From Gossypium raimondii (Eukaryota > Streptophyta > Magnoliopsida > Malvales > Malvaceae): 64,000 nt of DNA. A program made the position numbers and the translations under genes. Of the stretch, positions 24,801 to 35,456 are shown piece after piece; within the stretch, counting starts at the first letter, position 1; each line of letters opens with the position of its first letter. The DNA is taken from contig NC_068570.1 of the NCBI RefSeq assembly GCF_025698545.1, positions 682,001-746,000 of the forward strand, in the 5' to 3' direction. Below the pieces are notes generated by a model. The model saw only the letters and a program-made list of their open reading frames with translations. It had not been told where the DNA came from and did no database searches.

Positions 24801-25324
24801 CCTTTTTTCCTTATTTTACAATACAAACAGATAGGCACAGAAGTTAGCACTTTAATTAGCTAGAATTTGTCCGGACCCAAACTTGAACACTCGATTCGAT
24901 TAATTTAAACGAAAATTCAACTTATCCTGATTTGATCATAAAAGAATCAATAGTTCAAACTCATTGAATTCTGATTCGACCAGAAAACCTAACTCTTAAG
25001 TTCAAATAATTTAGACTTGAAAGATACGACCTTTTAACCTCAAAAGATCATAAAATTTTAAAATTTGATTCGACCAAATTTGAATTAACCTAATCTAAAC
25101 CTAACGTAATAGGAGTTAGTGGGAGCCTTGTGCCCTCAATTCCCCAATTTAAAAAATTTTCATCAAGTCCTTGAAAAGTTGTCAATTAAAACTTTTCAAT
25201 TAAAAAATAATGCTCCTTAATCCTCACAATTTTTTTTGAAAATTTTAAAGGCATGTGCCCATAGTGACTAGCTCAAATTCATTCAAACTAGATAAAAGTA
25301 TTATGAAAGTTATTATACTGAGAA

Positions 25325-25635
25325 TCGGATTACATTTTTTTTACTAAAAAATGAGTAAATTAGTCCATATACGTTAAATCAAAGAGTAAACATGTCCTTT
25401 CTATTACAAATTTCTTCTATTTCTACCGTTAAAAACTGACGTGATTAACGGAATAATCAAACAGTTACACTTGGCGTGCCACATGTAACTTGTATTGACG
25501 TACATGGACCAATTTTTAACTGGATGAAATTTTTAACAGAAAGATTCTTTGATTTAATGTACAAAGATTAATTTACCAATTTTTTAAATAAAATAAACAA
25601 AATACAATCTAATTTCTAATATAAAAAAAAAGTAA
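25325..25635. mobile_element. Decayed Mutator-like MITE
   Basis: Family landmarks ACTAAAAAATGAGTAAATTAGTCC, AAATCAAAGAG and CGTTAAAAACTGACG are present. Both GGTAAAAGTACC termini have been lost or strongly mutated, so its limits are approximate. Confidence 0.5.
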
Positions 25636-26764
25636 CAACTCGATGATAATTCAGGTGGGAAATATTTTGGTGGCCATGGAAGAGCACTCTGAGTTTCATA
25701 TTCCATAAAATTATATGCAGAATCCAGTTTGTAGCTAGCATTCACCACAATCTAAACCCCACATTAAACTTTTGAAATCCTTTTCTTGCCCCCCGCCCCC
25801 CTAACTTTATGAATTCATTTTATTAAGCCCATAAATTCATATTAAAATAATAATACTACTATTTTAAAGCACTACCAGCAGTTTTCGGCTGTCAGTTCAA
25901 GGGTCTCCTCTAGGTTTCGCCGGTTGGTGAGTGGACCCTAATGTTGGGATCCTCACATTAATCCCTACATGATTTATTCCATCTCATCATAAAATAAATA
26001 AATAAAAAACTAACAATTTCAATTCATTTAATCCAATCTCAAATATGCTTTAAACTTAAAATGATTCAAATTTAGGATGACATGAATTAAATTCCAACGT
26101 CTAGTATGAAGTACAAGACTTGAACCCGAAATGATTCGAATCTAGATTTTTAACTTAAATGATAAAACATGAAATGACTTGACATAAGAACTTAACGAAC
26201 ATACTAGAATGACCCAGATCCAAAATGATTTAAATCGTAAAATGATTTGAACAAAGATGACATGAAAATCTCGGAACTCAAATTAATTAACTTAAATCGA
26301 TTGGACAGGGAATCAACTCAACCCGCAAAAATGCATAAAAATTATATAATTGTTTTCGACCGAAAAGGGAATACCTATTCGATAGATTAAATAAGATTAG
26401 CATCAAATTATTTAATAAATTAAATATATTGTTAACTATATAAAAGTGAAAAAAAAAATGATGGCATTCCTTGCAATAATTCAAAGCATGCATGACAAAA
26501 TCATTTTCCTATACATTAGAGTTCCTTTTGGAAACATATTAATTAAGGTAAATGCTTATCTTATGTATATAAAATAATTATTTGTATAAGCTTTTTAGTT
26601 TTATAAATGGATCATTGATTGAGTCTTAGTTCGATTGGCATATGCATTGTTGTTAGTATAAGAAGACTATATTATTTAAACACATTATTTTCCTATTCAA
26701 GGGTTTGATTGGTATGTGCAAAATGATCACTAAATTATTGGAAAGTCTTTATTTAAGTCACTGA

Positions 26765-27030
26765 GTTGTTAAGTTTTTTTTTTAAATGTTTGACTAATGA
26801 GCTCCAAACGATGAATTGACGATAGATACGGTGGATCAATACCCATCGACAAGTAAAAGAACATGCCTTAGATCTAAGTCGATCTAACGTTTAGTGTCGG
26901 AGATTAAAGAAAAAAACTGTATAAATTTTGGTTCGCAGATTCATGATGTCTAAAGTTGTTTCATGAAAATAATTGAATTGTAGAAGAGAGAGAGAATGGG
27001 TGCTTTTGATTGATGCAGACGATGTAAACA
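26765..27030 (+). repeat. Dispersed repeat, copy 2 of a pair
   Basis: Related to 10245-10530; contains GGTGGATCAATACCCATCGA, CCTTAGATCTAAG and GTTTCATGAAAA in the same order. It is non-coding and lies about 800 bases upstream of the tubby-like gene. Confidence 0.6.
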
Positions 27031-27809
27031 TAAAATGTCATGCGGTTGTGGTTTTAATAGTTTCATGATTTAAATGAAAACTTTTAAATAATTTAATGAC
27101 AATTTTATAACATTTTAAAGTTGAATGATCAAAACATTAACTTATTATTAATCTGACTGATATTGAGATTAGTTTAAAAAAACTAACACTTTTGGTGAAT
27201 TAATATTAAATAATAAAAATAATTTTAAATTTAATTATAAAATATATAAGTATTAATATAAATTATATTTTAAACATTTAATAATATATATATATTTCAA
27301 ACAGTTAACCAACACATAAAAAGCCCGCCAATTAAAATTAACGGAAAATTAACAATAAAACAAAAAACCCGGTTTTGTTTAAATTATAATCAAAGAGAAC
27401 CTGAAAGAGAAAAGCAAAAAAGCAGAACCTTCATTGTGTGGTAATCCTCACAATCGCAGAGCAACTTACGGCAGCGGTAACGACGGAGACGGCGAAGATG
27501 GAGAGAGGCGGAGCTAGAGAAAAGAATAAAAGAAAACAACGAACAACCAAACCACTGGTCTAATCGTTTCAAAAAACAGTAAAATTATTAGATTGAGATT
27601 CTCTCTTTCATGTGATTGTAAATTGTGTTACATCTCATTTTCAATCTCGTCGTTTCGAGTTCTCCGATGAATTTGTCTCTCCGTTTTGTAAATTTTGATA
27701 TATTTTTCCCATTTTTTCGAAGAATTTTTTGTTTCTGTATCAAAGGTTTCTCTCTTTTCTTTCTTTTTTTGACAATTTAGAACCCTATTATTTCAATTTA
27801 GCTTTGAAA

Positions 27810-29663
27810 ATGTCATTTACAAGCTTTGTATGGGAGATTGGGAATATATCAAATAAAAGTTCAAGGAAGAGACATAGGCTTCGTCGAGGTCAAGCTCATA
27901 TTACTCCAGAAGCTTCTTCCTCTTCTTCACCTGGCTCACCTGGTTCTTTAACTGTACAAATCGAACAACGGCAATGGGCAAATTTGCCTCCGGAATTACT
28001 CTTAGATATAATTCAAAGAGTAGAACAAAGGGAACAATGTTGGCCTGGAAGGAGAGATGTGGTTACTTGTGCTTCAGTTTGCCGTTCATGGAGGGAAATT
28101 ACTAAAGACATTGTTAAAACACCTGAGCTTTGTGGCTTCTTAACTTTCCCAATATCTTTAAAGCAGGTAAAATTTGATATATTTTTACCTCTTTTTTTTT
28201 TTTTGCTATTTATGATTGAAAAAATCGGATGTCTGTTTTTTTAAAGCCTGGACCAAGGGATACGCCGATTCAATGCTTTATTAGAAGGGAGAGAGCAACT
28301 TCAACATTTCGATTGTATATGGGACTCAGTCCTGGTAATTTTTCTATTTTTTTGGGTGAAAATGTGTGTTCTGATTCTTGTTGAGGGGGAGACTCCTTAG
28401 GGAGAAGTCTTGAGTGTTGTCCACTAAGCAGTGGGTTGAACCCCAACAATGTCAAGGTATTGTCCTGTGTACAGTCATGGAGGGAGAGCACCTCGGTGTA
28501 GATACGACTTGCAATGCTCAGAGGAGAGATGTTGGTATAGCGCATAACAATAATTATGGAAATCACCTACGTTTGGGGGACTCGATCCATCAACCTAAAG
28601 CTTATAATCCACATACTTGCAAGTACGGTACCACTTGAGCTACCTTGACATTGTTGAGGGTCTAATCGGCTGCTTGACGGATGACACTTAGAAGACTTCT
28701 CCTAAAAGAGTTGGCTTACCTCAACAATTCTTAAAACTGTGTTTCAGCTTAGTATTATGTTCATATAACTGATATTTATTAGTATGTTATGAATTTAAAG
28801 CTTTGTCAGGTGAGTTGAGTAAACTGTTACTAGCAGCAAAAAGGGTCAGAAGGGCCACTGGTACTGATTTTGTTATATCTTTAGTTGGGGATGATTTCTC
28901 TAGATCAAGCAACAAGTATGTTGGAAAACTCAGGTAAGCTTTTAGATATGTTGAACTGTTACTTTCTTAAGGATTGGTTGGTTCCTTCTTTTGTGGAATT
29001 TAAGTGTGGAGCTTTAACAGGTCTAATTTCCTGGGGACCAAGTTCAACATTTTCGACAGTCAACCTTCAAGAGATTCTACGGTTTGCTCCAGTTGCGAAT
29101 CGTGTCGAAAAACTCATCCAGGGAAGGTGGCTCCAAGGGTAACTACGAGTAACTATAACACTGCCAAAATATCTTATGAGCTCAATATTCTTCGCACTAG
29201 AGGTCCAAGGAGAATGCAGTGTATCATGAACTCGATCCCCGTCTCCGCCATTGAAGGAGGAACTGCTCCTACGCCTACAGCATTTACAAATTGCCTTGAT
29301 GAGCATTCTTCTCCCTTGTTAGATTCAGCAGGAAGAAGGCCACAAGTTGGGTCCACTTCGAGATCAATGCAAAATGTACCCTTAGTCTTGAAAAATAAAG
29401 CTCCTAGATGGCATGAGCAGTTGCAGTGTTGGTGCTTAAATTTTAAAGGACGAGTTACAGTGGCTTCCGTAAAGAATTTCCAGTTGGTGGCTGCTGTGGA
29501 GCCTAGTGAAAATGTTACAATAACTGAACAAGAAAACGTGATTCTGCAATTTGGGAAGATTGGCAAGGACATTTTCACCATGGATTATTGTTATCCACTC
29601 TCTGCCTTCCAAGCATTTGCAATCTGCTTAAGCAGCTTTGATACAAAACCAGTATGTGAATAA
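27810..29663 (+). CDS. TULP6: Tubby-like F-box protein, TULP6 type
   Basis: Four exons, 27810-28166, 28247-28334, 28810-28933 and 29021-29663, all GT-AG, encode 403 residues. An F-box at about residues 56-105 ([14 protein letters not shown], then [18 protein letters not shown]) would bind SKP1 in an SCF ubiquitin ligase. The tubby domain follows from residue 119 ([18 protein letters not shown]) to the very C-terminus, [16 protein letters not shown]. The basic AKRVRRATG motif corresponds to the phosphoinositide-binding site that holds tubby proteins at the plasma membrane. The F-box wording and the KPVCE ending are closest, from memory, to Arabidopsis TLP6. The ATG chosen gives the family's short basic N-terminus; an in-frame ATG 27 codons upstream lies in AT-rich leader. 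A 22-codon reading frame at 27498-27566 would act as an upstream ORF if transcription starts before it. Intron 2 holds a transposon. Confidence 0.93.
28379..28726. mobile_element. 348-bp element (solo-LTR-like or MITE) in TULP6 intron 2
   Basis: Ends are TGTTGAGG and CCTCAACA, perfect 8-bp inverted repeats, with a second complementary block inside (GAGAAGTC and GACTTCTC). A perfect 5-bp direct repeat ATTCT flanks it (28374-28378 and 28727-28731). TG...CA ends plus a 5-bp duplication are the hallmark of an LTR, so a solo LTR is the best guess. The extended inverted repeat would also suit a MITE. It has no domain, and TULP6 splicing does not depend on it. Confidence 0.75.
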
Positions 29664-30153
29664 CAATTCTCTTGTTCCCTCTACTGGCATGATTATGCTA
29701 GTTTTCATTATATTTTGGTTGTAATTTGTAAATATTCTCCTTGGATGTACGTTAGGCTAGCCATTTCACTGGCAACTGCCTTCATTACTCTGCAATCTAC
29801 ATGCTTCTGTAATGCTAAGTTTAGTATCTATATATATATTTGAAAGGCACTTACCAGACTCCCCCTATTACCACATAGTTTTATCACATGCTGCAGCTTT
29901 TACATTTACTGTCATGAAAAATATCTGAGGAAATTTTCTCCCTCTTGGTATTTACTTGCAGATTGCAGTACAAAATGCATTTTGCTTTACATAACAATAT
30001 ATCATGAAATTACAAAAGGTTATGGATCTGGAGCTTGGCTGTGGACAATATGGCATCATTATTATCAATGTATAGTTATCATTCTCTATATCTTGTTTGC
30101 ATATGCTGTCTGAAAACTGGCAGGTAATTCTTACAAAGTTGCGATTTATATGG
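29664..30153. other. Convergent 3' region of TULP6 and the minus-strand gene
   Basis: About 490 bases separate the stop codons of two converging genes, so both 3' untranslated regions must lie here and may overlap. No other feature was recognised. Confidence 0.5.
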
Positions 30154-31833
30154 TCAGAGATCCTCCATCTCCTTTTGTTTGTTCTTTCCCCCACAGTTGA
30201 AGCGACAACCGTGTCGTCGAGGCTTTTCAGGATTACCAGGGTCCGAGTCACTTGATTCTGCAAAAAGCCCTCTGAGGCATCTTCTTCGTACCGTAGGTTC
30301 ATATGTACGCTTCTCTGCTGGTGTGATATTAAATCTAGTCTTGCCTGGCTCGGTATGCTCTTCCTTTGCTTTAGACTTGGTTGATTCTGCTAAATTGTGT
30401 ATAAGTTCCAGATAAACACCTGGATTTCTTGCATTCACAGAACTTTCACACACAATTGAATTATTAATGCTTTGTATGTTATTATTGGCATATGCTGTTG
30501 ATGCTGGATTTTCTTTGGTTACTGAATCCTTAGGCTTCCTTCCCCTGGAGCTTTCTTCTCCATCAGTGGTAGCATCAGGGCTGTCATCCGGGTTGATCTT
30601 ATAACCCCGGTGAATATGAACTAATCCCTCCTTTTTGCTTGATTCTGAACCTAAGTGAAAAGATGCCCCTCTATTTTCTCCGGCTAGTGTTACGACACTG
30701 ATTGATTTTTCATCTGTAGGTAGCTCCAGTTGCTCTGTGGTGAGCTTATGAACAAACTTACAAACATCTTCTCGGATCTCGTTCTGGAGGGGAACTTGTT
30801 CCCAATTTGAAGAGACATGCTTTTCATGAGCTTTATTTGGTATGCTCCAGTTTCTTGGATATGCTGAACTCACGGTTTTGATTTGTTTTTCATCATTGCT
30901 TGAGGTTTTCAATGTCTTCTTTATTTCCATATCATCTTGCTTCTGCTGGTGTCGTTTTCCTGTTTCCAGAGCAGCCATTAACTGCTCTTTGGTTTTTGTC
31001 CCAGCATCTGTTGCTGCAGCAAGGAGTTTTGTAGTTGTTCCCTGCTCTGGCTCTTCATGAGTTGAACCCTTTGCTGTTGCTTTCCCGTGTTCTTCTTGAA
31101 CCTTCTTCCTTTCCACTCTTTCCTTTGGCTTTAGTGGTGCTGAAGGTGTTTCCATAGTTGTGCCAGTAATTGGTGCAATTTCTGCAACACCAAATGGTTG
31201 AGTCTGTTGATGAGAGGCAGATGGTGGGGGTTGAGTAGAACTTGGAGGTTGGGACCTTTCTTGTATAGCTGTTGGAGAATCTTTTGGTGCAGACACGTCT
31301 CGAAGTGATGGAGAAGAGGGTTGTGGAGATGTTTGCTGAGAGGCCAAACGGGATGAAGATTGTTGCTTGGAGACTGCCTGCGCTATTGATTGAGGCTGAG
31401 AAACCATGCGAGATGGAGATGGGGGCACAGAGATAGCCCTTGCTGGTGACCACGTTTGAGAGGTAGCCTGAGTTTGAACTGTTCCATGAGATGCTGATAC
31501 TGGCCGAGACATCCCTTGCTTGTCTGTTACTCTACGAGATGCTGATGGTGGAACTGAAGAACCTCTGATTTTATGTCGAGGCGTTGATGTTGGCCGTGAA
31601 GTAGCTGGACGTGATGTTGCATCTGGCTGGGGTTCTGTCTTTTGCCCTGGCACTCGAGCCTGCGTAGGAGCAGTCTGTACTGGTGCGATCCCTGGAGGCC
31701 GAAATGGTGGCTGTTGGATAGATGTCGTAGTGCTTGGTTGGGAAGGGACTTCACTTTGAGCTGTAGGACGTGGAGTGGCTGCAGCTGACAGCCACGGGAG
31801 TCGGAAACGAAAAAGTTGCCTCCGTTCTGCCAT
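30154..31833 (-). CDS. Pro/Ser/Gln-rich disordered protein, unknown function
   Basis: Single-exon frame of 559 residues read from the ATG at 31833, which opens MAERRQLFRFRLPWLSAAA. The frame stays open 58 codons further upstream, but those residues look like untranslated leader. After the N-terminal motif (FRFRLPWL) come about 220 residues rich in Pro, Ser, Thr, Gln and Ala with repeated SRP-S, QP-S and Q-TSQ patterns, then a charged Lys/Glu-rich middle. A compact conserved-looking C-terminus follows (RRCLRGLFAESSDSDPGNPEKPRRHGCRFNCG). The FRLPWL start and the NPEKPRRHGCR end look like short conserved motifs around a disordered core. I recall similar unnamed plant proteins but no function. 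The long low-complexity frame is unlikely to stay open by chance, so the gene is probably real. It converges on TULP6. Confidence 0.75.
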   Translation of the reverse strand: MAERRQLFRFRLPWLSAAATPRPTAQSEVPSQPSTTTSIQQPPFRPPGIAPVQTAPTQARVPGQKTEPQPDATSRPATSRPTSTPRHKIRGSSVPPSASRRVTDKQGMSRPVSASHGTVQTQATSQTWSPARAISVPPSPSRMVSQPQSIAQAVSKQQSSSRLASQQTSPQPSSPSLRDVSAPKDSPTAIQERSQPPSSTQPPPSASHQQTQPFGVAEIAPITGTTMETPSAPLKPKERVERKKVQEEHGKATAKGSTHEEPEQGTTTKLLAAATDAGTKTKEQLMAALETGKRHQQKQDDMEIKKTLKTSSNDEKQIKTVSSAYPRNWSIPNKAHEKHVSSNWEQVPLQNEIREDVCKFVHKLTTEQLELPTDEKSISVVTLAGENRGASFHLGSESSKKEGLVHIHRGYKINPDDSPDATTDGEESSRGRKPKDSVTKENPASTAYANNNIQSINNSIVCESSVNARNPGVYLELIHNLAESTKSKAKEEHTEPGKTRFNITPAEKRTYEPTVRRRCLRGLFAESSDSDPGNPEKPRRHGCRFNCGGKNKQKEMEDL

Positions 31834-32188
31834 ATATGACAACGAGAAAACAGAAAAAAGAAGACAAGAAAACAACGATTGAAAATCGAGATGGGCGGTG
31901 TTTGCCAATGATATAACTGACATCTGATGTCTGGTATGCATATATAGGTTCAAAGTCTGATGATGCCTTTGGAACATGGCTTTCTTCTTGCTTCTCCAAA
32001 AGGACAAATCATTTCACGCAATATTCTGGATTCTTAAGGTAAGCTTTTTTATCTTGTCTTGTATAGTAGGGATAGCATCTAGTGTTTTCTCATTGTTGCC
32101 TTCATAGTTACTTACATTCCATGTCTCTGTTATTCTTTTCTTAAATGCATAAACCATACTTACAAGTTCCACCCACGTGAGTCATGTG

Positions 32189-32523
32189 GGTCTAATTATG
32201 GTTTCAGTCCTTATACTATGCTGAAATTTGAGATTTAACCCTTTCAATGACGTAATTTGGCCCCTCTACTATTATAATGTTATTAATAGGTCCAAAATGA
32301 TAGCATTGTTAATAGTAGTGACGTGGATTTTTACCATAAGAAAGTTATCTGACCTATCTTTACCATAAGAAATTTATTAACAACAAAATCCTCATCATCA
32401 TTTTAATGGCAACTTTTAACAATGTTATAACATTATAACAGTGGAGGGTCCAAATTATGTCAAATTAAAAGGATTAAATCTCAAATTTCAGCGCAGTAGA
32501 AGGATTAAAACCATGATTTGACC
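32189..32523. mobile_element. Fold-back MITE-like element
   Basis: The arms GGTCTAATTATGGTTTCAGTCC and AGGATTAAAACCATGATTTGACC are complementary, as are TGAAATTTGAGATTTAA and TTAAATCTCAAATTTCA. This gives inverted repeats of about 75 bases. A relative with drifted arms lies at 46755-47125, and part of the family is embedded in repeat A (1680-1824). Confidence 0.65.
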
Positions 32524-32539
32524 TAATAATTATAAGGAT

Positions 32540-32870
32540 TAATGCAACTTTTTCCCATGAACTTGATAATTAGGTTCACTTTGATACTTGTACTTTTTAT
32601 TAGTCCACTTTGGTACCTGAACTTACAACTAAGTCCTTTTTTATCCTGAACTTGGAAAAATTTTAAAGTTTGATTATATGACTCTCTGAGATCGTGTTAA
32701 GTCCACTTCTTTTAGGTGCCGCATCATTGAACTTTTACATTTTTCCAAGCTCAATGACCAAAATGGACCTAGTTGCTAAATTCACTTACCAAAATGGACA
32801 AAAAAAAGTACAAATACCAAGTGAATTTAATTGCCAAGTTCAAGAGCCAAAAATTATATTAACCCTAATT
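32540..32870. mobile_element. Fold-back element
   Basis: The left arm (CCCATGAACTTGATAATTAGGTTCAC, then TACTTGTACTTTTT, then CACTTTGGTACC) is complementary to the right arm (ACCAAAATGGAC, then AAAAAGTACAAATACC, then GAATTTAATTGCCAAGTTCAAG). Inverted arms are about 120 bases. There is no coding content; a 61-codon frame over the right arm is fortuitous. Confidence 0.55.
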
Positions 32871-33275
32871 ATAACTTAGTGTAAACAAAGCCAAGAGATT
32901 CATACTATATTTTGGTTTTGATACTTTATTCCATCTCTCTAATCCATGGAAACAATTGTTAGCTTTCTGGTTATGGGAGGCAAGGAAAGGAATCTTCTCA
33001 AAAAGACAAAATGAATAATAGCAGACCAAAAGTTTTCCTTTTACTTTGTCTTGTTAATCAAGTAATGTATTCCCTTTCTCTAAATATAAATTTTAAGACA
33101 AGTGGATCAAAACAATATTCTAGTTTGCTTCCTTGTCAATTGTCCAAGGAGCTGCTTTTCTAAGGTATATGCAACTCTGCATTATAATGTAAAACCTATA
33201 CATACACTTCTAAAAATGTATATATATATAGACACATACATTTGTATCTGATCTTTGATTTACAGTGCCAACATA

Positions 33276-35173
33276 ATGCAAGGATTGATCCAAGGACTAA
33301 GATCTTGCTGGCAGGAAAGAATCAAGCTAGCAATTCTAAGAAATTCGGGAGGACATAACCGGAAAAACATGTTCTCGCGTACCGGTTCCGTGGAAACAGA
33401 GGAAAAGGGATTAGAAAACATTACAGTAGCAGATGTATTGATCAGTAAAGGCAAAGAAAACGTCGGGTCTTGGCTTTGGTGTCGGGTCAACGACAATGTC
33501 GATGATGCCATGAAGAATGCAAGTATCATACAACAATTTTACTGTGATTGTCTGGTCTGGTTTGGTCTGGAGAATATTTGTTATTAAAATGACACAAGGG
33601 AAATTTTGCAGATGGCACAACATAACATTGGGTCATTGGTGGTGTTAAAACCAGGAGATCAACTACATGTTGCAGGGATCATCACAGAAAGAGGTAAAAG
33701 AAATATGTAACATTTATATTTTTTTGCTCACTATCTAGATTTTAGACTAAACCTGTCAATTAGATGGAATGGATGGGTCTTCAGTTCGGGTGAATTTGAG
33801 TTTTAAAATTTTTTTTTGTTCATTTTGGTTCAGGTCATCTCAGTTTCTAGTTATTTTGAGTACAAGTCATTTTGGATTTGGATCATTTGTGTGTGTCGCT
33901 TCAATTTTTTTTGAGTTAGGTCATTTTTAGGCTATTTTAAATTTAAGTCAATTTGGGGTTTGAATCAATTCATGATTGAGTTGTATGCTTCTTCTTTTTT
34001 TAATCTAGATTCGAGTTATGTGAATTGAGTTTTTATATTCGGATTATAATTGATAAGTTTATTTAAGGATGAAACTAGAGGTAAACCTCTAGAGAAAATT
34101 TTATTTTTATTCCCTTTCAAATATTAATAATTTAATTTGAGCCCTTTGAGCACATGGAAAACCGGTTATTCACCCTTCCTAAAAATTAGTTATTTATTTT
34201 TAAGACCTATAAATTTTAGCTTTGGAGTCTCTCTCAAAACTTTATAACATTATCTCAATCCTTACACAAGGCTCTCGGTTCTCTCTGTCTACTCTTGACC
34301 ATTGACCAATTATGTTGTTAATGATCCAATATTTATTCACGAGTAATCAATAAACATGCAAGTTTCAATCATCACAAGGAGTTTATAAATAAAATTTTCT
34401 AACCTTTTAGCCTTTTTTCCCCCCCTTAGACTACTTGAGAAAGATCATTGGGCAAGGGAGATCACCAAAATACACAAGAGTGGGGGAAATCATGACAGAT
34501 GAGGTATTTTCTCGCTATCCAAACATTTTTTGATACCAGAATTTAATTTCAACATTTAATTTAATATCTAAACTTCTTTCCCAATTTCATACTAGAGTAT
34601 AGATTCAATGTTTGCTTTGGCACTTGATTTTTTTACTTTTAATGTTCAATTTGATACCTAAACTTTTTTTCAATCCCAATTAAGTACTTATGTTTTTTTT
34701 AGTACAGCATACATATCAAACATTTGATCTGGATATTAAATTAAACATTAAAGCTGAACTTATGTATCAAATTAGAAAAAAAAAACCAAGTACCAAAGGG
34801 CATATTACTCCCTTTTATATATTTATGTTCTTGCTACCATTAAAACCTGTCCTTTATGAAACAGAACAAATTAATCACAATGAAATCTGATACAAGCATT
34901 CTTCAAGCAATGCAACTCATGACAGGTAAACTTAGTTTATTCATTGCCAGAGTGTTTTAAGAATCTCAAAACTCATAGTTTTTCCCTTTGAATTTTATAA
35001 CATCAACCATCCTTGATAACGATCCCTCAGACAATCACATACGACATGTTCCGGTGATAGACGGGAGAATTGTCGGCATGGTTTCAATAGTAGACGTTGT
35101 ACGAGCTGTGGTGGAACAACAAAATGGTGAATTGAAACGACTCAATGACTTCATTAAAGGGGAATACTACTAG
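33276..35173 (+). CDS. CBS-pair protein, CBSX3-like, probably mitochondrial
   Basis: Five exons, 33276-33518, 33612-33693, 34430-34503, 34865-34925 and 35031-35173, encode 200 residues. Two cystathionine-beta-synthase motifs form a nucleotide-sensing pair. CBS1 runs about residues 50-125 (GLENITVADVL, then HNIGSLVVLKPG, then GIITERDYLRKII). CBS2 runs about 130-190 (VGEIMTDENKLIT, then IRHVPVIDGRIVGMVSIVDVVRAVV). The first 45 residues are rich in Arg, Lys, Gln and Ser with almost no acids, as in a mitochondrial presequence. CBSX proteins are known activators of thioredoxins; CBSX3 acts on the mitochondrial thioredoxin o2. The first intron needs a GC donor (GCAAGT) to stay in frame; the other three are GT-AG. 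A polyadenylation-like AATAAA lies at about 35235. The close neighbour relation to TULP6 suggests the At1g47271-type CBS protein rather than CBSX3 itself. Confidence 0.9.
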
Positions 35174-35456
35174 AACAAATACATTTCTACAATATAGACG
35201 TCTTCTTTCATTTCATTGCAATGCAATTGTAGTTCAATAAAACCGAAAATTGCATATAATTGACATAATTTGATTCTTCTACTGTATGAAATTTCGGATG
35301 TTAATAATAAGAAAACTAATTTATGCTTGAAATGAACATTGCAATGGTTCAACCAATAATCAAAAATGAAAACCATGTTCAAGGTCTCGAAAGAAAATTA
35401 GGTTGACAATTAAAAAAAAAACATCATAGCAGCATACCAGGTTTTAAACGAGTAGG

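Larger units (their letters stand above)
19532..27809. other. Long intergenic region, repeats only
   Basis: Over 8 kb with no supportable gene. Contents: MITE at 19593-19978; degenerate array of GAGTCATTT-like units at 20760-21130; fold-back element at 21540-21872; old dispersed repeat at 22130-22460; two 65-75-base near copies at 24015-24075 and 24275-24350; MITE relic at 25325-25635; array of ATGACTTGAA-like units at 26030-26300; dispersed repeat at 26765-27030. From about 27380 the sequence becomes GC-richer and probably holds the TULP6 promoter and leader. Confidence 0.5.
31834..33275. other. Intergenic stretch with two fold-back elements
   Basis: Upstream regions of the minus-strand Pro/Ser-rich gene and the CBS gene share this 1.4 kb. 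Elements at 32189-32523 and 32540-32870 fill most of the middle. The last bases before the CBS start (GATTTACAG, then TGCCAACATAATG) look like an intron acceptor in the 5' leader of that gene. Confidence 0.45.

Noticed and set aside
24810..25130. Possible gene near the GTCCGGACCCAAACTTGAACACTCG text
   Set aside because: It is part of a degenerate ACTCGATTCGA-like repeat family and is interrupted in all frames.
29067..29581. Minus-strand frames over TULP6 exon 4
   Set aside because: Antisense to the tubby domain, whose conserved text is on the plus strand.
30842..31759. Several frames overlapping the Pro/Ser-rich gene, some with cysteine-rich or Ser-rich text
   Set aside because: They overlap the 559-residue frame on both strands, are short and reflect its low-complexity composition.
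31834..32007. 58-codon upstream extension of the Pro/Ser-rich protein
   Set aside because: The extension reads like untranslated leader, while MAERRQLFRFRLPWL has a sensible conserved-looking start.
33260..33623. Minus-strand frames over CBS gene exon 1
   Set aside because: They are antisense shadows of the coding exon.
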